Shown one piece after another: positions 50,213-57,820 of a DNA stretch of 64,000 bases. The notes below the pieces were generated by a model, which was not told the DNA's origin, ran no database searches, and saw nothing but the letters and a program-made list of their open reading frames with translations. The DNA is from Kroppenstedtia sanguinis. GTDB taxonomy: Bacteria; Bacillota; Bacilli; Thermoactinomycetales; DSM-45169. Where the stretch lies: NCBI RefSeq assembly GCF_050433445.1, contig NZ_JBNPXF010000012.1, forward strand, positions 30,472 through 94,471. Direction: 5' to 3'. The stretch's first letter is position 1. Every line of letters begins with the position of its first letter. The translations under genes were made by a program, and so were the position numbers.

Positions 50213-50245
50213 TGTATTTGGAAAAAACGGGGGAGGTTGGGACGC

Positions 50246-50839
50246 GTGCGCCCGGAAACCATTGAACAGATCTTTCAGTCGGCAGTCGAAGTTTTTGCAC
50301 ACAGCGGCTTTGAAAGGGCCAAGATGGATGAGATCGCACGTCAGGCCGGGGTGGCAAAAGGGACGATCTATTATCATTTCAAGGGCAAGGAAGAACTGTT
50401 CGTCGCCTTAATGAATGACGGCATGGAACGGCTGATGGATCGGTTGCGGCGGCGCATCGAAGCGACAGAGGATCCGATTTACCAACTGGAGGGTCTGTTG
50501 GAAGCTCTGGTGGAATATCTTTACCATCATGGGACTTTTGCCAAATTATTGATCAGTGAAGCCTGGGGTTCCATTGAACGGCAGCATGAATTTCGCACCC
50601 GCCTTCGTGAATTGGTGGAACTGATCGAAGATGTGCTGGAGGAGGGGGTCTCCAGTGGACACTTTCTTCCATTAAAAGGGCACGATACCGCTGTTGCTAT
50701 TTTCGGAGCGGCGAGTGTGGCTGTATTGCAGGATCTCTTTCGCGACCTCGATGAGAAATCAGCCCCGGAAGAACGGATAGCCGAAATGGCGGATCATCTA
50801 AATCAATTGATATATAAAGGCGTAGGGGTTTCCCGATAA
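50246..50839 (+). CDS. TetR family regulator (YhgD-like)
   Basis: This 197-residue protein (GTG 50246, GGGGGAGG 9 nt upstream; TTG 50237 is less likely) has the TetR helix-turn-helix FERAKMDEIARQAGVAKGTIYYHFKGKEELF at ~27-57. An all-helical ligand/dimer domain follows. It is directly upstream of the YhgE/Pip gene, as yhgD-yhgE in B. subtilis. An inverted repeat in between (50890-50903) is a likely operator. The effector is unknown. Confidence 0.9.
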   Translation: MRPETIEQIFQSAVEVFAHSGFERAKMDEIARQAGVAKGTIYYHFKGKEELFVALMNDGMERLMDRLRRRIEATEDPIYQLEGLLEALVEYLYHHGTFAKLLISEAWGSIERQHEFRTRLRELVELIEDVLEEGVSSGHFLPLKGHDTAVAIFGAASVAVLQDLFRDLDEKSAPEERIAEMADHLNQLIYKGVGVSR

Positions 50840-50889
50840 GGAAAATAACCCTTTTCAAAAAAGAGAGTTCGTTATATAATCCTTTTTGT

Positions 50890-50903
50890 ACTGACCAGTC
50901 AGT
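50890..50903. promoter_or_regulatory. TetR-type operator upstream of yhgE
   Basis: ACTGACCAGTCAGT is an inverted repeat (ACTGAC-2 nt-GTCAGT) of the kind bound by TetR regulators, 56 bp before the yhgE-like start. AGTTCGGTC adds a weaker half site. Confidence 0.65.
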
Positions 50904-50945
50904 TCGGTCTCAATCGGGTCGAAGAAGAAGGAGGCGTTTTTCTCC

Positions 50946-53099
50946 ATGGGGTGGTTGCGAAAAAAAAGAGAGACCACACTTGCATTAAATGAAATGGTTT
51001 GGAAAGAGCGCAAGCTGATTGTAGTGATCCTGGGTATCCTTTGTATTCCTCTTTTATATAGCGGCATTTATTTGACGGCCTTTTTTGATCCCTATGATCA
51101 GATGGAAAACCTGTCTGTGGCGGTTGTTAATGAAGACCGGGGAGCGCAAAAGGACGAGGAAACCGTCAATGTGGGAAAAGAACTGGTTGACCATCTTCAG
51201 GAAGACGATCAATTCGGATGGAAATTTGTGAACCGGGCGGAGATGGAGCACGGTCTGGAGAAAGGAGAGTACCACCTAGCGGTGGTGATTCCGAAGGACT
51301 TTTCCCGCCAAGCCATCAGTTTACAAGATCCAAAGCCTCTTAAGGGGCAGCTGGAATATCGAGTGAACGAAGGAGCCAACTATCTCTCTTCCCAAGTTGG
51401 TCAACGAATGATCCAGGGATTGCAGGATCAGTTAAGAGAAAAGTTGACTCACAGCTATGCAGAAGCTCTTTTTGACGAAGTGGAGACATCCACCGATTCC
51501 CTGGATAAAGCGTCGAAAGGTGCCTCGGAACTGGCAGAGGCGACTGGAAAAGCGAAGAATGCAACAGGTCAGTTGGAAGAAGGGGCGGTTCAATTGGCCT
51601 CAGGCGTACACGGGTTAGATCAGGCTGTCAGCCGGTTGAGTGCTGGGGTCGGCGAATTGGTGAAGGGTCTGAACACAGCAGGATCCGGCACGAGTCAGCT
51701 GCAGTCCGGAGCCGGTAAGTTGGACAGCGGCCTCGGCGAATTGGAATCGGGGATTGAAAAAGGAATGAAGGACCTGCCCCGTCTGCAGGAAGGGGCCTCC
51801 CAGGTCCGAGATGGAATCGGCAAGTTCAAAGATATTATTCACAATCCGAAACTGGAACGGGGAGCGGCGGCGATCTCCGAGATGGCTCGCAAATTGCAGA
51901 GTCACAGCAGTGAAGCGGATCAACGCTATAAACAGATGATCCAAAAACATCCCGAATTAGCCGATGATCCGGACGCAGTTCAGCTGAAGAAGGCGCTGGA
52001 GGAGAATCGAAGGGCACATACCGGCTTGTTGGAGCGGGCTACTCGCTTGGAACAGGACCTGAAACAGGCACAAAACTCCATCGATCAGATGTACGGGGGT
52101 CAAACCCAAGTGGTGGATGGAATTGGGGCGGTTCAAAAGGGGATGGACCAGCAACTAAAGGGAGTGAAGGAACTTCACTCTGGTGCCACTGTCCTGTCTG
52201 GAAAATTGGGCGAGCTGAAAGAAGGCCTGGATCAGCTGATGACCGGAGGGCAAAAGCTGGATCAAGGCGTGGAACAGTTGGCGCAAGCACCGGGAAAACT
52301 GTCTGACGGTTTGGTCAAACTTTCCACTGGGTTGAAGGGACTTTCACACGGGTTGGACGAAATCTCCGATGGACAAAACACTTTGGCCGACAAGTTGGCC
52401 GAAGGGGTGAATGCGGCGCGAGAAGCACTGGCAGGAAAGGGATTGAAGGCGGACCAGATCGCCGATCCGGTCCAGGTGGATAAAGAGCGCGTTCATCCGA
52501 TACCCAATTATGCTACTGGTTTCGCACCTTACTTCGTCTCCCTGTCTCTCTGGGTGGGAGCAATGATCTTCTTCACTGTCATGGATCTGAAACGGCCGTT
52601 GCTCGGAAATGACACCCGCCCCTTCTCCGGGAGCTCTGCCCTGTTGATGGGTACCCTGCAAGCGCTGTTGCTTGTTTTCGTCCTGATTCACTGGGTGGGG
52701 ATTGAACCGGAACATGAAGGCTGGCTCTATCTGTTTGCAGTAATCACAGGCATTGTGTTTACATCGATCAATCACTTCCTGGTCTCAGCCTTTAAGGATG
52801 TGGGACGTTTTATCGCGATATTGTTACTGATGTTTCAACTCACCTCTAGCGCAGGTACCTATGCCGTGGATCTGTTGCCCACCTTCTTCCAGGAGGTTAG
52901 CCCCTTCCTGCCCATGACCTATTCCATTGAGGGCTTGCGGGCAGTCATTTCTACTGGGGATACAGAGGTGATCATGGAGAAGGCCGGAATCCTGATCGGA
53001 ATCGGGCTCGCGGCATGGCTGTTGCGTAAGCTGGCAGAATGGTTGTGGCGGACCCTGCCCCGCAAGTTGAAATCGAGGATAGCAGTGGATAACGGATGA
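50946..53099 (+). CDS. yhgE: YhgE/Pip family membrane protein
   Basis: This 717-residue protein has an N-terminal membrane helix (~28-48, IVVILGILCIPLLYSGIYL). A large extracellular region contains a characteristic pip/yhgE segment (NLSVAVVNEDRGAQ) and a long run of glycine-spaced heptad repeats (GASELAEATGKAK, GAGKLDSGLGELE, GAQKLDQGVEQL-like; ~180-480). Five or six C-terminal membrane helices follow (~525-705). The family includes the lactococcal phage-infection protein Pip and YueB, the SPP1 receptor. It may act in export or serve as a phage receptor. It is controlled by the upstream TetR protein. Confidence 0.9.
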   Translation: MGWLRKKRETTLALNEMVWKERKLIVVILGILCIPLLYSGIYLTAFFDPYDQMENLSVAVVNEDRGAQKDEETVNVGKELVDHLQEDDQFGWKFVNRAEMEHGLEKGEYHLAVVIPKDFSRQAISLQDPKPLKGQLEYRVNEGANYLSSQVGQRMIQGLQDQLREKLTHSYAEALFDEVETSTDSLDKASKGASELAEATGKAKNATGQLEEGAVQLASGVHGLDQAVSRLSAGVGELVKGLNTAGSGTSQLQSGAGKLDSGLGELESGIEKGMKDLPRLQEGASQVRDGIGKFKDIIHNPKLERGAAAISEMARKLQSHSSEADQRYKQMIQKHPELADDPDAVQLKKALEENRRAHTGLLERATRLEQDLKQAQNSIDQMYGGQTQVVDGIGAVQKGMDQQLKGVKELHSGATVLSGKLGELKEGLDQLMTGGQKLDQGVEQLAQAPGKLSDGLVKLSTGLKGLSHGLDEISDGQNTLADKLAEGVNAAREALAGKGLKADQIADPVQVDKERVHPIPNYATGFAPYFVSLSLWVGAMIFFTVMDLKRPLLGNDTRPFSGSSALLMGTLQALLLVFVLIHWVGIEPEHEGWLYLFAVITGIVFTSINHFLVSAFKDVGRFIAILLLMFQLTSSAGTYAVDLLPTFFQEVSPFLPMTYSIEGLRAVISTGDTEVIMEKAGILIGIGLAAWLLRKLAEWLWRTLPRKLKSRIAVDNG

Positions 53100-53101
53100 G
53101 T

Positions 53102-53149
53102 AAAAAAAGCCCGCCTGTCTCCTTCCCCATGGAGACGGGCGGGCTTTTT
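53102..53149 (+). terminator. Terminator after yhgE
   Basis: AAAAAGCCCGCC, with inner GTCTCC/GGAGAC, pairs with GGGCGGGCTTTTT: a long perfect stem with a T-run. Confidence 0.93.
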
Positions 53150-53229
53150 GATACTCAAATGGAAAAAATGATGAGTAGTTTCTGGGACAAAGGACATCCT
53201 GAAAATAATCCATGGAGAAGGGAAGAAGT

Positions 53230-53607
53230 GTGGTGAGGTACCTTAAAGCGTTGCTGATCAAGTTTGCAATGACTTTCGTCATACTGTGGCTGGTTTTAGC
53301 ATCTTTTCGTGTCATTTCCTTTCCGTCTGTCTTTACCGCAAGTATTGTATTAACTGTTGTTTCGTTTTTAATCGGAGACTTATTGATCCTGCCCCGATTT
53401 GGAAATGTTGTGGCGACGATGGCCGACCTGGCTCTCACGTGGTTTGGAATCTGGGTGTTGGCTCCTATTTTGCTTGGAGCCTTCGCTCCGTTGGGAGCCG
53501 CTTCTTTCATGTCAGCTTTTTTTATCGCAATGGGGGAAATCCTATTCCATAAGTATATGAAGAATCAGGTGTTCATGGATTCTGCCCAGGTTGCCGATGA
53601 ACAATAA
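53230..53607 (+). CDS. DUF2512 family membrane protein
   Basis: A ~125-residue protein with four membrane helices: YLKALLIKFAMTFVILWLVL, FTASIVLTVVSFLIGDLLILP, ATMADLALTWFGIWVLAPILL and MSAFFIAMGEILFHKYM. The KALLIKF and IGDLLILPR words are typical of DUF2512 (YndM-like), seen in spore formers and of unknown function. The start is GTG 53230 or 53233 after GGAGAAGGGAAG; an ATG at 53212 has no ribosome site. A GACGGGG/CCCTGTC-TTTTTT terminator follows (~53693-53720). Confidence 0.8.
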   Translation: MVRYLKALLIKFAMTFVILWLVLASFRVISFPSVFTASIVLTVVSFLIGDLLILPRFGNVVATMADLALTWFGIWVLAPILLGAFAPLGAASFMSAFFIAMGEILFHKYMKNQVFMDSAQVADEQ

Positions 53608-53729
53608 ATTGCTTCCTCAGTGACGGCAGAGGTTGCAAGAGTCGTTCAGGCAGATGACAAAAGGTGAATCGACGATAGATGTTAGAAAATCAGGACGGGG
53701 GGGGTTACCCTGTCTTTTTTATTTGTGAA

Positions 53730-53777
53730 TAAAACGTAATTATTACGATTTACAAAGAGGCAGAGTTCCGGTATAAT
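53730..53777 (+). promoter_or_regulatory. Zur box and promoter of znuCB-zur
   Basis: AACGTAATTATTACGATTTA (53733-53752) matches the Bacillus Zur consensus (AAATCGTAATNATTACGATTT) almost perfectly. It overlaps the -35 hexamer of TTTACA-17-TATAAT (53749-53777). Zinc-loaded Zur, encoded two genes on, should repress this promoter. Confidence 0.9.
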
Positions 53778-53821
53778 GACTTCATCCAAGCCTGCATAAA
53801 AAGGAGGGAGCCGCGGTCGAT

Positions 53822-53863
53822 ATGGGGGTCGGCGCGGGCGAGAAATGGAAGAATCTGTGCTGA
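53822..53863 (+). CDS. Possible 13-codon leader ORF overlapping znuC
   Basis: The strong ribosome site AAGGAGGGAG (53801-53810) is well placed for ATG 53822 and poorly placed for znuC. The ORF encodes MGVGAGEKWKNLC and ends at 53863, 18 nt inside the znuC frame (+1 relative). It could couple or regulate znuC translation; coding status is unproven. Confidence 0.35.
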   Translation: MGVGAGEKWKNLC

Positions 53864-54633
53864 AAATGGAACGGGTCCATTTTTCTTATGATCACCGACC
53901 GGTGCTGGAGGAAGTTGATCTGACTTTGGAATCCGGTGAATTTCTGGCTTTGGCCGGTCCCAACGGTTCCGGTAAATCGACATTGATCAAACTGGCCTTC
54001 GGTTCCATGCCACCTGATTCAGGGAGAATCTTTCTCTTCGGCCAGCCGGTGAATCGATTTAGGGAATGGTCCCGGATCGGTTATGTGTCTCAAAAGGCGA
54101 ACAGCTTTAACCTCGATTTCCCGGCCACTGTCAGGGAAGTGGTCGCAACAGGACTGACTGGGAAGCTGGGGCTGTTCCGGCGGATGAAGAAACAACATTG
54201 GATGCGGGTGGAAGAAGTGATCCACCAGGTCGGTCTCAGCGCTCTAGCTGGTCAGCGAATCGGTCGCCTCTCTGGCGGGCAGCAACAACGAACCTTTATC
54301 GCCAGAGCACTGGTGAGTGACCCGGACCTTTTGATCCTGGATGAACCTACCGTTGGGGTGGACTCCCCTTCCGTTCGGGATTTCCACCACTTGCTGAGTC
54401 ACCTTCACCGGGAGAAGGGACTCTCCCTCCTGCTGATCACCCATGATCTGCAGGCCGTGGCGGACCGAGTGGATCGAGTGATTTGGTTGAACCGGGGGCA
54501 CTCTCTGGCTGAGGGAGGCGGTCCATCGATGTGGAATGAGGGAGATAGAATCGCGATGGCGGCGTCCGGTAATCCTGCCGGCTCCGTTCCAAAAGGAGGG
54601 GTGGATGCGAAGGCGACGCATCCTCTGTTATGA
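53845..54633 (+). CDS. znuC: Zinc ABC transporter ATP-binding protein
   Basis: This 262-residue ATPase has Walker A AGPNGSGKSTLIK (~36-48), Q-loop VSQKA, signature LSGGQQQRTFIARAL (~141-155), Walker B LLILDEPTVGVD and the switch histidine ITHD. The family energises zinc/manganese uptake; the Zur box upstream points to zinc. The start at ATG 53845 lacks a good ribosome site; ATG 53866 (MERVHF) is the alternative. It overlaps znuB by 4 nt. No znuA-type binding protein is next to it. Confidence 0.92.
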   Translation: MEESVLKMERVHFSYDHRPVLEEVDLTLESGEFLALAGPNGSGKSTLIKLAFGSMPPDSGRIFLFGQPVNRFREWSRIGYVSQKANSFNLDFPATVREVVATGLTGKLGLFRRMKKQHWMRVEEVIHQVGLSALAGQRIGRLSGGQQQRTFIARALVSDPDLLILDEPTVGVDSPSVRDFHHLLSHLHREKGLSLLLITHDLQAVADRVDRVIWLNRGHSLAEGGGPSMWNEGDRIAMAASGNPAGSVPKGGVDAKATHPLL

Positions 54634-55493
54634 TGGACATGATACTTCATTATGATTTTATGCAACGGGCCCTCATCGCCGGGTTGATCATCGGTGTGAT
54701 CGCTCCGATGGTCGGACTTTTTTTAGTGGTGAGAAGACTCTCCCTCATCGCCGATGCCCTGGCCCATGTCACCTTGTCTGGTGTGGCGGCGGGTCTTCTG
54801 CTACAAAAACATATTCCTCTCCTCCAATCGTGGAATCCATTATATATGGGGATGGTATTTTCAGCGGGGGCGTCCTTGTTTGTAGATCGTTTTCGCCACC
54901 TGTATCGTTCATACCAGGAGTTGGCGATTCCAGTAGTTCTCTCTGGTGGGGTGGGTCTCGGTGTAGTGTTGATCAGTGCCGCCGATGGTTTTAATGTGGA
55001 TGTGGCGGGCTATCTCTTTGGCAGTATTCTGACCGTGGGCTCATCGGATTTGACAGCGATCTTCACGGCAAGCATATTGGCGACAGTCATGGTCATCCTT
55101 TTTTACAAAGAGTTGTTTGTTCTCTCCTTCGATGAAGAGGCTGCGGTGTTTTCAGGGGTGCCCCGCCGCTGGATCCACCTCCTCTTCAGCTTAGTGACAG
55201 CTTTGGTGATCACTGCCTCCATCCGAGTCGTCGGCATTTTGTTGGTTTCCGGGTTGGTCACTTTGCCGGTAGCCGCCGGCATGCAGTTGGCATCCAGCTT
55301 CCGGCAAGCGTTGTTTTGGTCGATCCTCCTCGCTGAGGTTTCCGTTTTGAGTGGATTGGCCGCTGCGTTTTATCTGGACTGGGCATCGGGGGGGACCATT
55401 ATCCTGGTCTCTGTCTTGATCCTGTTGCTGGTCACAGGAGGCAAACGGCTCTTTCATACCTTGGCCAAGGGGAGAAAGATTCAGGAGGGATAA
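54630..55493 (+). CDS. znuB: Zinc ABC transporter permease
   Basis: This 287-residue ABC-3 permease has about eight membrane helices, the conserved VRRLSLIADALAHVTLSGVAAG near residue 35, and GYLFGSILTVGSSDL near 125. The short C-terminal tail is cytoplasmic. With ZnuC it moves zinc delivered by a lipoprotein receptor that must be encoded elsewhere. It is coupled to znuC (4-nt overlap); zur follows after 3 nt. Confidence 0.93.
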   Translation: MMDMILHYDFMQRALIAGLIIGVIAPMVGLFLVVRRLSLIADALAHVTLSGVAAGLLLQKHIPLLQSWNPLYMGMVFSAGASLFVDRFRHLYRSYQELAIPVVLSGGVGLGVVLISAADGFNVDVAGYLFGSILTVGSSDLTAIFTASILATVMVILFYKELFVLSFDEEAAVFSGVPRRWIHLLFSLVTALVITASIRVVGILLVSGLVTLPVAAGMQLASSFRQALFWSILLAEVSVLSGLAAAFYLDWASGGTIILVSVLILLLVTGGKRLFHTLAKGRKIQEG

Positions 55494-55496
55494 GCG

Positions 55497-55940
55497 GTGG
55501 ATATGGAACTGGCTTTGGACACATTGAAATCCCAAGGATACAAATTCACAGGAAAACGGGAAAGAATGGTACAGATCTTCAACCGAGAAAACCGGTACCT
55601 GACTGCGAAACAGATCCTGGAGGAGATGCAGGGAGAGTATCCAGGATTGAGCGTGGATACAGTATATCGGAATCTGTCCTTGTTTGAGGACCTGGGAATT
55701 GTGGAGGGGACGGAGTGGGAGGGGGAGCGCCGCTACCGTTTTCACTGTGGTGGGGAGCATCACCATCACCATCTGATCTGCAAGGAATGTGGCAAGACCC
55801 GTTCACTCAATGTCTGTCCCATGAATGCTATCCTTGGGGAGCCTGAAGATTTCACTATTACCGATCATAAGTTTGAGATCTTCGGATTTTGTCAGGATTG
55901 CGCTTCCGGAGAGAAGGAGTTGCACGGTAGCAAAGGATGA
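55497..55940 (+). CDS. zur: Zinc-responsive Fur family regulator Zur
   Basis: This 147-residue protein (GTG 55497, GGAGGGA upstream; ATG 55503 possible) has a winged helix (LSVDTVYRNLSLFEDLGIV), a histidine-rich metal region (HCGGEHHHHHLICKECGK), and a second CxxC (FCQDC) completing the structural zinc site. Cotranscription with znuCB and the Zur box upstream identify it as Zur rather than Fur or PerR. It closes a simple zinc feedback loop. Confidence 0.92.
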   Translation: MDMELALDTLKSQGYKFTGKRERMVQIFNRENRYLTAKQILEEMQGEYPGLSVDTVYRNLSLFEDLGIVEGTEWEGERRYRFHCGGEHHHHHLICKECGKTRSLNVCPMNAILGEPEDFTITDHKFEIFGFCQDCASGEKELHGSKG

Positions 55941-55952
55941 GGCGGTGGCGAT

Positions 55953-56411
55953 GTGAGTTATGATCAGTGGATGATGGAAGCGATCCGCGAAGCCGAGCAG
56001 GCGGAAGCGAAGGGAGAAGTGCCGATTGGTGCGATCCTAGTACGGGAGGGGGAGATTATCGGCCGAGGGCATAACCTGCGGGAGAGCCATCAAGACCCCA
56101 CCGCTCACGCCGAGATAATCGCCATCCGGGAAGCCGCCGACCGCCTGGGAGGCTGGAGGTTAGCAGGATGTGAACTGGTTGTCACCCTGGAGCCCTGCCC
56201 CATGTGTGCCGGTGCCATCCTCTTGTCCCGGTTGGACACCCTGGTCTATGGTGCTTATGATCCCAAGGGCGGTTGCGCCGGTACCCTGATGAACCTCCCT
56301 CAGGACGACCGCTTCAATCACCAGGTGGAAGTGGTGGGGGGGATCTTGGAACAGGAATGCGCGGAGTTATTAAAAACTTTTTTCCGCAATCTCAGGCAGC
56401 GCAGGAATTGA
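55953..56411 (+). CDS. tadA: tRNA adenosine(34) deaminase TadA
   Basis: This 152-residue deaminase (GTG 55953) has the zinc site HAEIIAIREAA (catalytic glutamate) and EPCPMCAGAILLSRL, with the substrate loop GAYDPKGGCAGT. It converts A34 to inosine in tRNA-Arg(ACG). It is close to dnaX and the tRNA-Ser/SRP RNA genes, as in B. subtilis (yaaJ-ffs-dnaX). Confidence 0.95.
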   Translation: MSYDQWMMEAIREAEQAEAKGEVPIGAILVREGEIIGRGHNLRESHQDPTAHAEIIAIREAADRLGGWRLAGCELVVTLEPCPMCAGAILLSRLDTLVYGAYDPKGGCAGTLMNLPQDDRFNHQVEVVGGILEQECAELLKTFFRNLRQRRN

Positions 56412-56442
56412 AGTTTGGACAAGGGGGTCCGCAGAAAACCCC

Positions 56443-56471
56443 TTGACTTCAGCATGCATTTAAACTATGAT
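56443..56471 (+). promoter_or_regulatory. Promoter of tRNA-Ser(CGA)
   Basis: TTGACT, a 17-nt spacer and TATGAT lie 20 bp before the tRNA. Confidence 0.75.
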
Positions 56472-56491
56472 AATAAATTGTCAGGCATTAC

Positions 56492-56584
<93 letters not shown>

Positions 56585-56669
56585 CATACGAAAGGCTTTG
56601 TTTTAACAAGGCCTTTTTTTATTACTAAAAGAAACTTTCAAATTGAAGAAATAGGATGAGGTTGATGAA

Positions 56670-57230
56670 ATGAAATGGGTGAAGTGGGTTGAAAATGTGA
56701 ATGAAGATGCCAGGGTGTTTTTTTTATTGACACATTTGGAAAGAGTGCTTACTAAAATAGAAAATCTCGATTGGTATCCTCAGGTTAGAGAAGCGATCAA
56801 TATGTGCTGGGAATGGATTGAAGAGAAAAAGCATAGTGGGGATGAACTTTATGAGACTGTAGAGAATGGAGATGAAGAGGGATTAATTTTTATTGATGGC
56901 CTTTCTTATGTGGGTGATCATGCATATGGTCCGCAGGCAGAATTAATTTGGTCTTGTGTAGTTGATGCAGTATGTTATACTACTTGGCTGGCATATCGAT
57001 ACGAAAAACAAGATTATTATCCACAGTCTATTGAAATAGTAAGTGATGATGAATATATGGATGAAGAGTTTATGAAGAAGATCGCTAAAGTTAAAGGCTA
57101 TCAAGAAGAATGGTCGGAATCTTTAAAAGAGTATCTGCTTGCACATTATCCAGCAGGTAGTGATAAAAAGCCTCACCGATCCGAGATGTTGGGTATGCTA
57201 CAAGAACAAGGATCCCGGTGCGGTAATTGA
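56670..57230 (+). CDS. Imm6-like immunity protein (orphan)
   Basis: This 186-residue acidic helical protein has FFLLTHLERVLTKIENLDWYPQ, AINMCWEWIEEKKHSGDELYE and WSCVVDAVCYTTWLAYRYEKQ, resembling the Imm6 family of polymorphic-toxin immunity proteins. It is visibly more AT-rich than its neighbours, with TTA/AAA/ATA-type codons, which suggests transfer. No toxin gene is adjacent. It lies between tRNA-Ser and the SRP RNA, a common landing place. A terminator follows (AGAATCCGG/CCGGGTTCT-TTTG, ~57248-57283). Family assignment is by eye. Confidence 0.65.
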   Translation: MKWVKWVENVNEDARVFFLLTHLERVLTKIENLDWYPQVREAINMCWEWIEEKKHSGDELYETVENGDEEGLIFIDGLSYVGDHAYGPQAELIWSCVVDAVCYTTWLAYRYEKQDYYPQSIEIVSDDEYMDEEFMKKIAKVKGYQEEWSESLKEYLLAHYPAGSDKKPHRSEMLGMLQEQGSRCGN

Positions 57231-57358
57231 TGCGAATATGGATAAGGAGAATCCGGGGAGGATCTCCCACCGGGTTCTTTTGTTTTAGCCCGTTAAGAAA
57301 TCTTGTGGTTTTAAGGCGGATCGACCGGAAGCAGCCCTTGGAATTCCAATGATATCCG

Positions 57359-57387
57359 TTGTGGGATGATCTGTTCTGTGTTACAAT
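57359..57387 (+). promoter_or_regulatory. Promoter of the SRP RNA
   Basis: TTGTGG, a 17-nt spacer and TACAAT end 6 bp before the RNA. Confidence 0.65.
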
Positions 57388-57392
57388 GAACG

Positions 57393-57664
57393 AGCCGCGC
57401 TAGATGGGGAGGTAGCGGTGCCCTATAACCCGCAATCCGCTACAGCGGGATTGAATTCCCGCCTGAGGCTTTCATCGTGTGGGGTCTGGCCCATGCAGGA
57501 GATGTTGACGAACAGGTCCTGCGCAACGGGAATCTCTGAACCGTGTCAGGTCCTGACGGAAGCAGCACTAAGGAGAACCTCTCGTGTGCCGCAGGGGCGC
57601 CTGATCCGAGTCGAATGCATGGGGCCCGCCCAGGCGAAGGAGGTCGAAGGTGGGTGCGCGGTAC
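57393..57664 (+). ncRNA. ffs: Signal recognition particle RNA, long Bacillus type
   Basis: About 272 nt. The 5' part GCTAGATGGGGAGGTAGCGG with GTGCCCTATAACC is the Alu domain start. The S domain carries GTCAGGTCCTGACGGAAGCA and AGCACTAAG, the Ffh-binding core. Terminal CCGCGC and GCGCGG pair. A terminator (AAGCGAACCG/CGGTTTGCTT then T7) follows at ~57680-57711. The position between tadA and dnaX is as in B. subtilis. It scaffolds Ffh for membrane protein targeting. Confidence 0.95.
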
Positions 57665-57820
57665 ATCATTAAAAACACCAAGCGAACCGAAATCAGCGGT
57701 TTGCTTTTTTTATGCAGGAAGACCGAGAGGCGGGGCGAATAAATTGAATAAGGAAAAATATTGATATCATCATTGGATGAAGATACATCCACTCACTACG
57801 GGGATGGAGGTGGTTGTAAG

